In this document: piece by piece, positions 9,273 through 20,815 of the stretch | Layout: each line of letters begins with the position of its first letter | Position numbering within the stretch: position 1 is the stretch's first letter | NCBI GenBank assembly: GCA_963989385.1 | Contig: OZ022500.1 | Span: 113,749,842-113,813,841 of the forward strand | DNA from: Ctena decussata | Lineage: Eukaryota; Mollusca; Bivalvia; Lucinida; Lucinidae | Direction of reading: 5' to 3' | Length of the DNA: 64,000 nucleotides | Position numbers and translations under genes: made by a program | Notes under the pieces: model-generated | Databases searched by the model: none | Told to the model about the DNA's origin: nothing | The model's input: only the letters and a program-made list of their open reading frames with translations

Positions 9273-9965
9273 CTAGAAAAAAATACCGTAATGGGCCTAA
9301 ATTTCTAAATTTTGGGACACCTACAGTTGGAACGCAAACCCTCGAAAAGCGGTGATTGTATTTACAACGGTGGATCCTTCCACATAAAAAATAGGCCCTA
9401 AAAATGGCGAACATGGTTCTTGACGAAATTTCCCATTATTCTCAAATGTATTTAGAGGTACTGGCTATATAAAATTAATTAAACACATAAAATGTTTTGC
9501 TAACTAGTATTAAGCAGGCTTTCTCAACAAAATTCAGGGCCAAAATTGCTTGAAAAGCTAAAATATTCATCTTCATATGACAATACTCTTTCTTGATTCT
9601 ACCGAAAACTTGCATCAACATAAAACATAATTTACAGAAAGCTGAGACTTTCTCCAATGCGCACACCCATGCCATCGAAAACTTTATTATTTCTTCTTTT
9701 TGCATGTGAAATTTCAAGCAATATCGTTTTGGAACATTTTTAAATTGCAAAATAAAATATGGCATCTGTAGTTTTAACGCTCAGGAAACGGTCTTGCACG
9801 TGATATGAACACCAGCAATACTTGCCGGACAGCCACAATTTAGACAGAAAATTGAGGTCGACAGCTTGTCAGACATTAGCTCAGATTGCTAAATACCTGA
9901 AGAGGAGAAAAATTACATAGTTTAGTTAGCTAAAAAAGACTACAGACTGGTAGAACGTACCTTAC

Positions 9966-9988
9966 CGGACTGCTGACCTGATTGGCAT
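9966..9988 (-). CDS. Weak candidate first coding exon for the L1 gene
   Basis: On the minus strand an ATG at 9988 opens MPIRSAV plus two bases, ending at CCG|GTAAGG, a good donor. Its phase matches the acceptor at 9272. Against it, the peptide is too short for a mitochondrial presequence, and the site lies inside the 4.7 kb inverted-end element. It is kept only as an alternative to the exon at 45585-45720. Confidence 0.15.
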
Positions 9989-10300
9989 TGTACAAATCTG
10001 ACGTTCTGCCACTCAAATTTGTGAAAATAATATCCTTTTCTAATATTATCTATCTTTCAAACAGTCATCTGTTTTCTGTCAAATAAGTAATTAGGTCACT
10101 GTTGTGACGTAATAAAAGAAATGACGTATATTGCCTCGCGCTAGATTGCCAGTCCCCATGCCATGTAAACAGATTATAAGTCGGACATGAAATGCACCAG
10201 TACGAAGTAAAGAGTTTCTTTCTTGTCGTTTTGTTTGTCTAGTTTTCGAAAAATTTACGATCTGATTTTATAATTTGCTCAACAATTACAGAGAACATAT

Positions 10301-10510
10301 GAGCCGCGACACGAGAAAATAAACAAAGTGGTTGTGCGCCCAGCGCAGACTCAGATCAGCCTCGGCATCCGCCTAGTCTGCATAGAGTCTTCCCTAAGCG
10401 TTTAAGGGTAGCTAAGGGTCTAAGCTACCTGGAGACAGCAAAGACTCTGGTCAAACTGGGCGGATGCCCAGGATTATCTCTACATCGTTGGTTTTCTCGC
10501 GTCGCGGCTC
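10301..10510. mobile_element. 210 bp palindromic MITE (GAGCCGCGAC ends)
   Basis: It begins GAGCCGCGACACGAGAAAA and ends TTTTCTCGCGTCGCGGCTC. The inner arms pair 'ggcatccgcctagtctg' imperfectly with sequence around 'gggcggatgccc'. Non-coding. No exact target duplication was found, so this copy is probably old. GC-rich palindromes with similar wording occur near 62500-62600 and 62940-63070. Confidence 0.75.
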
Positions 10511-10680
10511 AAGTTACTAAGAAAGAAACAAGCCAGGTGGGGATGGAAGGAGGCGGTTGGTGACGAGGGTGGGGGTGGGTGGGGGGCCAGGGAAGTGGGG
10601 GAATTCATCTTGACTGATGCCTGGAGTGATGTATAGGTCCCAAACATGACTTGAGCAGTCGTTGCTGTGACAGCGTATTA

Positions 10681-10719
10681 TCTCTCTCTCTCTTTCTATC
10701 TCTCTCTCTCTCTCTCTCT
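10681..10719. repeat. TC microsatellite
   Basis: A run of TC dinucleotides broken once by 'tttcta'. Confidence 0.95.
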
Positions 10720-10839
10720 GCCCGATTTGGCTTCATTGTTGTTACACATACTGAGATTTATTACAATCATTTGAATCTTACCAACAGCTGAGCCGCAACA
10801 GGGAAAGAGGAATCTTGTCGGATATGATAATGTTCAGCA

Positions 10840-11300
10840 AAATCTGCTTAGTCTAACAAGACTGCTTCAAGATACAAAACTGTATATATAAGCGAATAGC
10901 GAAACCCTGATTGGCTTGCAAGCAAACTCTTTCCGTTCTGAATTAAGTTACGAAGAGCATTTCGTGTGTTCGATGATGAGCACAAAAATGTGTCGGGGTG
11001 TGCGGATGTGGGAGGTGTGGGGAAAATTTGGAGGCTTGCTACGTGCCATCCGACGTTTGGCAAGTGGCACAAAAACAGCCATTTATTCCGTGGAAGCAAA
11101 GTACTGTTACATGAACTTAAACTGTATGCGAATCGCTCCACTTTGACAAATTCCACATCCCGAATAAGCGTAAAGACCATTGACAGTATAGTTAAACAAT
11201 CTGCTTGAAAGTTGGAAATAGCGGGCGTGTGAGAAACTGTTGAAATACGCATGAACTTTGTATACTTATTCAAGCAACCCATCATTGCCTTCATTTAGCA
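10840..11300 (-). other. Promoter-like CCAAT/TATA spacing with overlapping open frames, unresolved
   Basis: On the minus strand CCAAT (10914-10910) is followed after about 20 bases by TATATATACA (10890-10881), a spacing seen in metazoan promoters. The longest frame, 148 codons on the minus strand, and overlapping plus-strand frames show no recognisable domain, and their codons look random. The segment is inside the 4.7 kb element. It could be a regulatory part of a transposon or chance; no gene is claimed. Confidence 0.2.
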
Positions 11301-11889
11301 AAATGTGCATGAACAAAAAAGCTACCAGCCACTTCAAGATCCATAATAGAATGCATACATGCAAGCTGTTCATCTTAACTTTTATAACATTTGTGGTGCA
11401 AGCTATCTTAGTCTTTGCTTGTTGCAGGTCACCCGTGTACTTACTGACCCTCAGAAAATACTACAGTAAGGGAAAAAGTGAAAACCTTCCCGCACGTCAC
11501 CACATTTGGTAGTGTTCAGATGAGAATCTGAAGGCCGTTAGCTCAATTCCTATCATTGCCTAATGAATGTATTTCGACTGTTGTCCTATTCGATTCGGAA
11601 ATCGACTGCCCAATTATTTAATTTCAGGACGCAGAGTATGAAGAATAATGATTAAGCCCAGAGTTGAGTATAAAGTGTATTGGATTGCCCTTTACATCTG
11701 CCTTCGGGACGATTCGTAAATGCAAAAATATCAAATCTTCTGGCGACCTGCAAGATGCCCGGGCCTGCTAGTCAACCGGATAATTACAATGTTACCATTT
11801 TAGTCGGCATACAAATGAAGAATGAACATGTTAAGCATTGGAAGGAACTGAAAAGAAATTGAAAGTGTACATGTAAATGTGTGGGCCTA

Positions 11890-12055
11890 GGGCAACCGGG
11901 TACACTTTCAGGGGAAGCATCTTGACAATAATATTTTTGATTTATCCTACCTTTCCAATGGGAGTAAACTCTTTAAGGAAAGCATTTGCTCCTTTGAGAG
12001 CAAAGAATTTTTGAAGAGTCTCCCAGTTCAGGAAAACTAACAGGAAATTGATAAA
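11890..12055 (+). repeat. Dispersed MITE-like repeat (AAGGAAAGAATTT family), copy
   Basis: It contains 'gggtacactttcagggg', 'ggagtaaactctttaagg', 'gagagcaaagaattttt' and 'ttcaggaaaactaacagg' in family order, more diverged than the copy at 2155-2340. Confidence 0.45.
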
Positions 12056-12329
12056 GTTGTGTATTGATAATAAGTCTACGATAATTTGTGCCAGTTATTT
12101 ATGAAATCGTGTTGCGGCTGTATATAGAATCGCCTCGCCAAGACTACTCTAATGTGAGGCAACATCAGTCATTTTAATAGAGAAATAGGAAAACACGATC
12201 AGAATTATTAGTAAATGTTTTTGTTGTTTGTTTATATGTGACTGCATAACGGAAAGGGTTCGTAATTGGAGAATCTAATCTATTATTTCATGTAGATCTA
12301 CCCGTGTACCTGCAGATTTGTAAATTTTG

Positions 12330-12353
12330 CCCCCCCCCCCCCAAAAAAAAAAA

Positions 12354-12384
<31 letters not shown>
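12330..12384. repeat. Compound simple repeat C(n)A(n)(CA)n
   Basis: Thirteen C, then fifteen A, then about fourteen CA dinucleotides. Confidence 0.95.
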
Positions 12385-13285
12385 TCAGATGCCTGACGAG
12401 TTTCTCAAACTTATACAGGCAATGCAAAAACATTGCATGCATACAGTGCACTGCTAACACTTTTCAAAGGCGTAACTGCCTGTAGGCTAATAGCCAGGTG
12501 CCTATTGTTTTGTAATTTTGTCAAATAGACAAAACTTCAACAGGTATAGCCATATTTGATGATGTTGGTATTTGTAAATTGAACAAAATTTCAATAGTAG
12601 CGGCACTATAAAGTATCTTTGGGGCCCACCTCTTATTCTTGCTCTCAAAGGATAAACATAATTGTGCGTAAAGTGTAATAACCCCTACACTCCTGCTTCT
12701 AACCGGCAGTGCTTGACACTCCCTAGATAAAAGTGGTGGCCCAAAAGTTCAGCAGGCCACATTTTCAATGGCCCAAATTAGCCACTAGCTCAATATCCGA
12801 TGCATTTATTATTGCCAGACAGGTAAATTTGGGCCACTTAAGTTCATAATTTGAAACTTTTTGGTGGCCCCAGACAAAATTTAGGCGCATTTGGCCGCTG
12901 GGCCACTGGCTGTTTTCAGCACTGTTAACCGTCCCACGAAGTGGGGGGGGGGGGGGGGAGGCATTCCTCATCCCTCCCAGGCTACTCACATACAACCGTT
13001 TATTTGACTTTTGAAATCAAGCGCGTGATCTGCTAATTAAAAAAAGAAATAACCGTTAATTTACCATTCAATTATGAGGGAAAGCCTAATCCTGAACGAT
13101 AGCATGAACTGTACCTAAATGAACATCAATTGCTGATTAAGTCCGTCTTTTAAGCCATGATTATACAAACTTCTAATCGATTCAAAATCACGTCATAAGC
13201 TTGTGTTTACGATTTGCTAGAGCATAGAGGTGAGAGTTGACATTTTTGTATCTGACAATAAAATATGAATAAAATGTATTTGCTT
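12385..13285. other. Gene-free stretch within the 4.7 kb element
   Basis: No exon borders or known element ends are visible. Around 12735-12910 the words 'gtggccc' and 'gggccac' recur on both strands in a loose inverted arrangement. A poly(G) run lies at 12943-12958. Overlapping AATAAA-type words near 13257-13275 have no gene upstream. Confidence 0.4.
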
Positions 13286-13954
13286 GACTGTTTTATTCGG
13301 TCTTGGTTGAAGATTAATCAGTGAGAGGTGTTACGTTTCTACGCACAGGCCGAATTGTGAGTTTGTAAATTTGGCAGTGAAAACTTAGCGCGTAAGGCTG
13401 GCATGATTTCGACGCCATTTAATTTTACGGTTTGTTTTCAAACCGGGTGGTCATATGTTATTTTGCAATTTTAAAATGTTCCAAAACCAAATTTTCTGAA
13501 ACTTCACATACTAATAGAATATATATCAATATTTATCATGGTATAGGTCTGCGTTTTGGAGAAAGTCAAATAAGCTGTAAATCGTAACTTTTTGTTCACA
13601 TGTTTGACGCTGACATAAAGGGCACTGTTTCGTCAATAATTACACAGGCGGAAAAGGATGTCCTGGAATCACTTTAACAGAAAAAGTCAATAATGGAAGT
13701 GAGAAAAGTGCTATTAAAATTTCAACCAGCGGGGCGATTTGATTAATCTGTATGGTGGCGTTAAAGTACTATGGGGTTTGTCGATAGCCATTTTGATGGC
13801 GACAATTTCGAACAAAAATTCGTTGCTATGTGTTTGATTATATCCCTACTCCTTGGAGCTGCGTTCCAACTGCTAAACTAATTAACTTTCCATTTGGAAC
13901 AAATGGAAAATTAATTATTTTAGGTGTCCCAATACTTACGCATATTACGGTATT

Positions 13955-14062
13955 CAAGATACTACCGTAAGTCTTCGGCTGTAAGGCGAGTCGTTTATAA
14001 GACGGGGGTAGTTTTTGGACTGTCTGGGCAAGTATTTAGCTTAGCTTCGCCTATAAGATGGG
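13955..14062. repeat. Fragment of a TACCGTA-ended repeat (TCTTCGGCTGTAAG type)
   Basis: It opens ACTACCGTAAGTCTTCGGCT and continues 'ataagacggggg' and 'cgcctataagatggg'. The inverted segment at 42284-42372 has the same pieces ('cgcctataagacggg', 'ccccgtcttatagc'), so this is a dispersed repeat with internal inverted repeats. Confidence 0.45.
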
Positions 14063-14650
14063 CCTATTTTTTTGCAAATGCCCCAAAGGCCCCAGTCACT
14101 GATGTCTACGTATATCAAAACTGGTTATGCAGTTACCGTAATATGCATAAATATCTTGGATAACATACCTCATTATTTACTGCATGAATATTTCCATAAG
14201 TTACACACACCCTAACTAGGATGTACACAACTGGAGAAAATATATTCATGTATTCCAATTTGAAAGCTGAAGATGAAAGGATCCATACTAAACAGATTTT
14301 TTTCACAGGCCAAATATTTAGCGTAAATACGGGCAAGCCTTCCTGCTACTAGCACCTGGGGCCTGTTTCACAAAAATTTACCGTACGATGAATCGTGCGA
14401 TAATCGTACGTTTGGTCGTACGAGAATCGCACGATCGTTTCATAAAAACATCGTACGACAGATAGTACGATTCTCGTAGGATTTTAGTTATACGATGGAT
14501 CGCAGACGTGATGTGTATTAGCTTTGACAGATGTGTATTGGGTTTTATAAACACAAAAAGTAGCGATTTGTAATACAACGCAATCATGTCAAAGAAAAAG
14601 GTCAACAGGACCTCCAATGAGGTTAAAGCCCTTCTCACTGAAGTAAGGAA

Positions 14651-14851
14651 GATGGATGGATGGATGCCTTGCGATTTTACGTCCGTTTCAACAGCATTTC
14701 AGTCGTATCAGGACGGTGGAAGGGTGATAATGAAAGGTTATGTGCAATGGAACCCTGTTTACGATTGAAACGATTTCCGCCTCCGGAAACGACCTCAGGA
14801 CCGCTTGATCAGCAGGCCAGCGCTTAAATCACTGAGCTACCGGTGGCTTCT
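14651..14851 (-). mobile_element. tRNA-derived SINE, minus strand, nested
   Basis: Read on the minus strand it has an A-box region CGGTAGCTCAGTG, a degenerate B-box region, the body 'ggttccattgcacataacc', the conserved tail region 'gacgtaaaatcgcaagg' and a terminal (CATC)n. It matches the intact SINE at 29113-29312 block for block. Its B box is mutated, so it is an older copy. Confidence 0.8.
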
Positions 14852-14966
14852 AAGTAAACATGGACGACTCCTAACCAAAGACACGAAGGATCGCACCTGG
14901 GAAGTTTTCAGTCCAAGGTTTAAAGTTTTTTATCCTTAATTGCAGATCTTCAAAACCAAGATAAGT

Positions 14967-15002
14967 AGTAAAGGGTGTCACTACATAGTGACACCCTTTA
15001 CT
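14967..15002. repeat. Perfect 17 bp hairpin with 2-base loop
   Basis: AGTAAAGGGTGTCACTA and its exact complement are separated by CA, inside the Harbinger-like element. It could be the core of a tiny foldback insertion. Confidence 0.85.
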
Positions 15003-15231
15003 TCTAAGATATGAAAACAAAATTCCTATATAAATTCATTTTACAAAAGTGGGGATTGGAGATCCAAAACCTAGGACTGAACCTCTAAAAACAAGGCTGA
15101 AACTCAGGGTTTTGAAATTCATTGTGCATTGGCTTGTCATTCCCTTCCTCGATTTTCGAAATACAGTTTTGAGAAAGAAGTTCCGAGGAATTAAACTCGG
15201 GTCTTTTTCTTTTGCCAAATGCTGTCTGTGA

Positions 15232-15700
15232 TTGTATCAGCTCTTTCAGACTTGCACTGCAGAACCTTGTGGTCAGCTCAATAATTCGCTTGTATAGTAT
15301 AGCAAGCCAAATTTCGCATTCTCAATTTTAGGTGTTAAGTTTTCAATCCTTTGTTTTAACTTCAAAACTAATTTTTGAAAATTGAAATTTTCTATAATCG
15401 TTTTTACAAATCCGGGTATTGAAATCAGATTTGAAACCTATGACTGAACTGAAACCACGGTTTGAAGCTCAACTTAGGGTAAAATTTCTTAAACCTAGTT
15501 TAAAGATTTATTGTGCATTTGGCGTGCCATACCGTTGAACACAAACATGCAGTTTCCTCAGATCAGAGATCACCTAATTAGGGGTTCAAACAGTCCTAAA
15601 ACCTCCCATTTTCTTGTAAGATAATTTCTCTCTATAAGAACAAATGCTGCCGTAATGATTTTGAGAATAGTCTCTAATACATTGCAGGTAAATTATCCCG
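15232..15700. other. Interior of the Harbinger-like element, no gene
   Basis: Diverged copies of the internal block are the only structure seen; no coding signal. Confidence 0.35.
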
Positions 15701-16295
15701 CAAGAATCGCACGACAATCGTACGATAATCGTACAGGAAAAACTTCACTCAAAATCACCCTTAGGTGATTTATCATAAATTTGGAATTTTGTTTATTGGC
15801 TGATTTGCTCAAAACTTGGTATATGCTTTTCAGAAAGACAGTAGATAAATGTAATCTATTCATAAGTTGAGTATGAGTATGTTGTGCGATGAAAGAGGAG
15901 AAAAAGTGAAATTTACGACTGCCCTTTAGGTATCGTAGATTTGATCGTAAATTGAGTTCTACGAGGACAATAGTGAAACCGAGATTTTTTTCATGAAAGC
16001 GATTTTTGGTCGTAAGATTCTCGTACGATCATCTTACGACGAATTTCAATCGTACGATTCGTTGTGAACCAGGCCCCTGGTCAATCTAACACACTGGAAC
16101 TGAAACAAACAAATTGTGTTACCTCAAGGTCATTGACCGCTTTGATCTCTTCTTGTGTACTTCAGTCCAAAAATAGCATCTCAAATTACATAACAGTTAA
16201 CTGGGATTACCATAGGTAAAGAGCAAAAGTAGAAAAAGTGTGTTTACATCTAGATTCAGGAAAATACCTGAAAATGTTTCAGGAAATAAAAAGAT

Positions 16296-17466
16296 AAACA
16301 AGAGCTGTCGCCTGACAGCATAGCTCACCTGAATTGTTGCTTGCCCATCGCACAGTCACTATATGGTGGTGTGGACGGCTATGCATAAAATTTCAGGCAA
16401 GCATGTCCATAATGACAACACATTCATAAACAAAAGCTATCTCAGAAACAAGTGTTAAAATGAAATTAAAATAAAAAAATTCACATGAAATTCCAATGTC
16501 CATGAGCTTGAGGTCAAAGAACTGAGGGGTAGGGGGTGGGGTGGGGGACAGGATGTATCAAAATCCTGAACCATTATCTAACATCAGTCTAAGTATTAGT
16601 ATCAACTGAGTCCATCGCAGCACTGTGAAATTATGTCTTAATAAATATAAAGCTTTAACCAAAATCTTTAAGACAAACTTCTAACTCGATGACCTTGACT
16701 TCAACTTCAAGGTCATCCAGTGGGGTAAAAATATAGGTGTTTTGTAAAAACTAAAAAAAGTGTCTAACATCAGTTCAAGTGTAAACTATATCTCTGACAA
16801 CCATTATGAATCAGTATGCAATTAGAAAACTTTAATAAAGACGAAAATTTCCTAAGTCCCTGACCTTGACATCAAGGTCACTAAGCGGGGTTGGGGTAGT
16901 ACTCTGTAAAACTTTGAACTAATATCTAACTACAGTGCAAATATCAAAAGAATTCATTCATGGGTTCAGGAGATATGGGTCTTTAAAAAACTTTAACCAA
17001 AACATCCAATCAATAAAAACACAATTTTCTAAGTCCATGACCATGACATCAAGGACATTGAGGGGGTGGGGAGGGGGTGAGGGTAGTACCTTCAAAAACT
17101 TTGGACCAATATCTAACTACAGTGAAAGTATCAAAGGAATCCATCCATGAGTTAAGGAGATATTGGGCTTTAAAAAAACTTTAACCAAAACATCCAGTCC
17201 AAAAAACTCCCAATTTTCTAAGTCCATGACCTTGACATCAAGGTCACCGAGGGGAAAGGGGGTGGTACCCTGTTAAACCTTGGACAAATATCTAACTACA
17301 GTGCAAGTATCAAAAGAATCCATCCACGGGTTAAGGAGATATAGGTCTTTAAAAAACTTTAACCAAAACATCCAATCCGGACGCGGACGCTGACACGGAC
17401 ACTGACGCCGACGCCAGGGTGACAACAATAGCTCTTCCTGAACTTTCGTTCAGGCGAGCTAAAAAG
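16296..17466 (+). mobile_element. Hairpin-ended element with ~180 bp tandem units
   Basis: The 5' end is ACAAGAGCTGTCG-cc-TGACAGC followed by ATAGCTCACCTGAA. The 3' end has CCTGAAC-tttc-GTTCAGG followed by CGAGCTAAAAA. Units contain 'tgaccttgacatcaaggtca' (about 16860, 17040 and 17228) and 'atatctaactacagtg'. A GAC/GCC-rich tract precedes the 3' hairpin. The same 5' and 3' ends flank the element at 53185-58073. Confidence 0.75.
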
Positions 17467-17785
17467 GGATGAGATTGTCACACATTGTGGATTTGGAATT
17501 CAAAAGAAGAGTTTAATCAAGGCATACAGTAGCAAAATTCGGGTTTGCCAGATGCAATTTCTGTTCACATAAGGTATCATTTCATGTGATCCATATATTG
17601 CACAAAAAGATAGCGCATTTCCGAGGGGGCACGTCTCGTCGCGCTGTAACAACGTGACAACTGTAACAAATACTTTGTTTTCTTTGCTGATATCGGCACA
17701 ATATATTAAAGAGAGCGGCTCAAAATAGAAAAACAAATTCTCTGTCTTAGTGCAGCCAGATATATATCTTACGAATATTTCTTGA

Positions 17786-20640
17786 ATAAACTGAAAAAAA
17801 AAGCGCAACAAGTGTAACGAGTGTGACATTGAAAAAAATTGGCCCATCCCTGGTCTGCAACAACTGTGACATTTGTAGACAATGTATTTTAAATGAGAAC
17901 TAGAAAATGTGTTTATAAAACACTATGCCCCCAACCATATGCTTGCCTCTGCAGAAGGTTCATCCCATAATATTCAGGTCAGAAAGGGGTTTTAATCTGT
18001 TCATCTATATCATTGCCTGTAACTGTATGTTCCTATATCTTACAGTTCTTGACTGTAAGGGTACCTCGAATGTACCAACGACTTCAATGCATTAAGTCGA
18101 AAAAGGGGCATAACTCAGTCCAAAATGCACCAATGTTTTTCAAAAGTTAATCAAGTCATCTACCGCTTGGACAATGTCTTCCAGCGAAAAAGCACAATCC
18201 TAGCAGCAGGGGTTCTCTAGATATTTTGTTCACAAGGTTCCATAGGCTTACAATGCACTAAGTCAAAAAAGGGGCATAACTCCGTCAAAAATTCACTAAT
18301 AATGATCAAAAGTTAATCAGGTCATCTACACCTTAGTTAATGTCTTCCTGCAAAGAAACACGATCCTAGCATCAGGGGTTCTTGAGATATTTTGTTCACA
18401 AGGTTCAATAGGCTTACAATGCACTAAGTCGAAAAAGGGGCATAACTCGATAAAAAATTTACAAACTTTTTTCAAAAGTTAATCAGGTCATCTACACCTT
18501 GGACAATGTCTTGCTGCAAAAAAAAATGATCCTAGCATCAGGGGTTGTCGAGATATTTTGTTCACAAGGTTCAATAGGCTTACAATGCACTAAGTCGAAA
18601 AAGGGGCATAACTCGGTCAAAAATTCACCAATGTTTTTCAAAAGTTAATCAGGTCATCTACACCATGGACAATGTCTTCCTGCAAAAAAATATGATCCTA
18701 GCGAAAGTGGCTGTTGAGATATTTTGTTCACAAGGTTCCATAGGCTTACAATGCACTAAGTCGAAAAAGGGGCATAACTCGGTCAAAAATTCACCAATGT
18801 TTTTCAAAAGTTAATCAGGTCATCTACACCTTGGGCAATGTTATCATGCAAAAAGTCATGATCCTAGCATCAGGGGTTCTTGAGATATTTTGTTCACAAG
18901 GTTCCATAGACTAAGTCCAAAAAGGGGCATAACTCTGGAAATACGTGACCGGCGGAAAAAAGAAAAAATACGGGTCCACTCATTTTTCATGTACATGCCA
19001 CATATAAACTTTCAAGATCCTAGCATAAGGGCTTCTTGAGTTTCCCAGCTGCCAAAAAGCGTTACGGACAGACGGACAGACGGACAGACAGACGGACAGA
19101 CGGACGGACAGGCCCAAACCAATATGCCCCCTCAACTTCTCCGAAGTTGGGGGCATAAAAAGAGTCTCATTGTGAAACAAACTGTGACTAAAACATTTAT
19201 GCTGAAAATCTTTTTTGGTGATACAGCCAAAAAAAACGTGACAAGTGTAACAAGTGTGACAATGAAAAAAATTGGCCCATCCCTGGTCTGAAACAACTGT
19301 GACAATTGTAAACAATGTGTTTTAAATGAGAAAAAGAGTTTCATTGTAAAACAAACTGAGACAAACCGTGACTTAAACAGTTTATGGCTAAAATCTTTTT
19401 TAGTGAGACAGCCAAAAAAAAGCGCGACAGTTGTAACAAGTGTGACAATGAAAAAAATTGGCCCATCCTTGGTCTGCAACAACTGTAACATTTGTAGACA
19501 ATGTATTTTAAGTGAGAAAAAAAGTTCTTTTGTGAAACAAACTGAGACAAACTGTGACTTAAACAGTTTATGGCTCAAATCTTTTTTAATGAGACAGCCA
19601 AAAAAAGCGCGACATTTGTAACAAGTGTGACAATGAAAAAAATTGGCCCATCCTTGGTCTGCAACAACTGTGACATTTGTAGACAATGTATTTTAAATGA
19701 GAAAAAGAGTTTTATTGTGAAACAGCCTGAGACAAACCGTGACTAAAACATTTATGCTGAAAATCTTTTTTGGTGAGACAGCCAAAAAAAAGCGTGACAA
19801 GTGTAACAACTGTGACAATGAAAAAAATTGGCCCATCCCTGGTCTGAAACAACTGTGACATTTGTAGACAATGTATTTTAAATGAGAAAAAGAGTTTCAT
19901 TTTGAAACAAACTGAGACAAACTGTGACTTAAACAGTTTATGACTAAAATATTCCTTGATGATACAGCAAAAAAGCGCGACAAGTGTAACAAGTGGGACA
20001 ATGAAAAAAATTGGCCCATCCGTGGTCTGAAACAACTGTGACATTTGTAGACAATGTATTTTAAATGAGAATAAAGTTTTATCGTGAAACAAACTGAGAC
20101 AAACCGTGACTAAAACAATTTATGCTGAAAATCTATTTTGATGAGACAGCCAAAAAAAAGCGCAACAAGTGTAACAAGTGGGACAATGAAAAAAATTGGC
20201 CCATCCCTGGTCTGCAACAATGTGACACTTGTAAACAGTGTATTTTGAAGCAGGAAAAGACTTCCACTGCAAATCAGACTGCGACAAACTGTGACTAATA
20301 TAAAATGGCTAAAATATTTCTTTAAAAAAAAGCGCAACAAGAGTAACAAGTGGGACAATGAAAAAAATTGGCCCACCCATGGTCTGAAACAACTGTGACA
20401 TTTGTAGACAATGTATTTTTAATGAGAAAAAGAGTTTCATTGTGAAACAAAGCGAGACAAACTGTGACTTAAACATTTATGCTGAAAATCTTTTTTAATG
20501 AGACAGCCAAAAAAAGCGCGACATTTGTAACAAGTGCGACAATGAAAAAAATTGGCCCATCCCTGGTCTGCAACAACTGTGACATTTGTAAACAGTGTTC
20601 TTTAAAACAGGAAAAGACTTCCACTGCAAATCAGACTGCA
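17786..20640 (-). repeat. 185 bp satellite-like array (inverse of the array at 39003-41945), interrupted
   Basis: About nine units spaced 172-186 bp; anchors 'attggcccatcc' lie at about 17838, 19271, 19457, 19642, 19827, 20009, 20195, 20367 and 20551. Each unit holds 'gtgacatttgtagacaatg', 'gtttcattgtgaaacaaac' and 'gacagccaaaaaa'. One reading frame gives a recurring Cys-rich peptide (C-x2-C-x2-C-x2-C), but stops and frameshifts between units argue against a gene. Between units 1 and 2 a different element (17900-19158) is inserted. At the right end the array joins the 5' part of a minus-oriented hairpin-ended element (20641-20815), which suggests the array is that element's core. Confidence 0.8.
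17900..19158 (+). mobile_element. Nested element with GGGGGCATAAAA end and 166 bp tandem units
   Basis: The left part contains TATGCCCCCAACC; the 3' end is the hairpin CCCCCTCAACTTC-tcc-GAAGTTGGGGG followed by CATAAAAA. The core has about five to six units of 166 bp with 'aaaaaggggcataactc' and 'gttaatcaggtcatctac'; anchors at about 18089, 18254, 18421, 18587 and 18753. A GACGGACA tract (19069-19112) precedes the 3' hairpin. It splits one 185 bp unit of the host array inside its A run with no clear target duplication. Confidence 0.75.
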
Positions 20641-20815
20641 CAAACTTCAAAAGTAAATATATTAAGACCAGACAAGTTGGCCTCTGTTAGTAAAAGTAGC
20701 AAAATGTGAAAATGAGAAAATCTCATTGGAATTGGACCAATTTTGTATCAGAATGGTCCCGTTGCACAAAAGGCAGGTGGGCGATATCAGGCCCGTTTGG
20801 GCCTCTTGTTAGTAT
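20641..20815 (-). mobile_element. 5' end of a minus-oriented hairpin-ended element
   Basis: Complemented, it starts AACAAGAGGCCC-aaac-GGGCCTGA, then 'tcgcccacctgcc' and 'accattctgat', 'aattggtccaattcc'. This matches the 5' part of the element beginning at 23105. Going leftwards it runs into the 185 bp array. Confidence 0.7.

Larger units (their letters stand above)
9286..13950. mobile_element. 4.7 kb element with CCGTAAT inverted ends flanked by TA
   Basis: The left end reads (TA)CCGTAATGGGCC, then 'ttttgggacacct' and 'cagttggaacgca'. The right end, complemented, reads (TA)CCGTAATATGCG, 'attgggacacct' and, after an extra palindromic AT-rich segment, 'cagttggaacgca'. Three blocks in the same order on both arms support a single element; TA at both ends suggests a TA target duplication. 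No transposase frame is visible, so it would be non-autonomous or decayed. It holds a palindromic MITE (10301-10510), a TC repeat and an AAGGAAAG-family copy. Its left end lies 13 bp from the splice acceptor of exon 9065-9272. A related end is at 42372-42409. Confidence 0.6.
14359..16076. mobile_element. PIF/Harbinger-like element with 3 bp CTG duplication
   Basis: The ends are GGGCCTGTTTCAC and GTGAACCAGGCCC, flanked by CTG at 14356-14358 and 16077-16079. PIF-type elements duplicate CWG, and GGGCC ends are common in that group, so the assignment is reasonable but inferred. Subterminal regions at both sides are full of TCGTACGA-type palindromes (14380-14500 and 15700-16060). The middle has two diverged versions of a block that begins 'gaaatccaaaacctagga' (about 15055 and 15420). 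No transposase remains. A SINE (14651-14851) and a perfect hairpin (14967-15002) lie inside. Confidence 0.65.

Noticed and set aside
10966..11150. Possible histone-like remnant near CCAAT/TATA words
   Set aside because: Only a few residues (AIRRLA) resemble histone H4; no alignment over a useful length.
10848..11294. 148-codon minus frame as a gene
   Set aside because: No domain, overlapping open frames on the other strand, and location inside a transposon.
11398..11475. Short plus-strand exon after a good acceptor (ttgcttgttgcag)
   Set aside because: Only about 13 codons before a stop and no partner exons; likely chance.
14586..14768. 60-codon plus frame
   Set aside because: Overlaps an inverted SINE; the coding appearance comes from the SINE sequence.
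19132..19686. 184-codon minus frame, the longest in the window
   Set aside because: It spans several 185 bp array units; the length comes from repeat periodicity.
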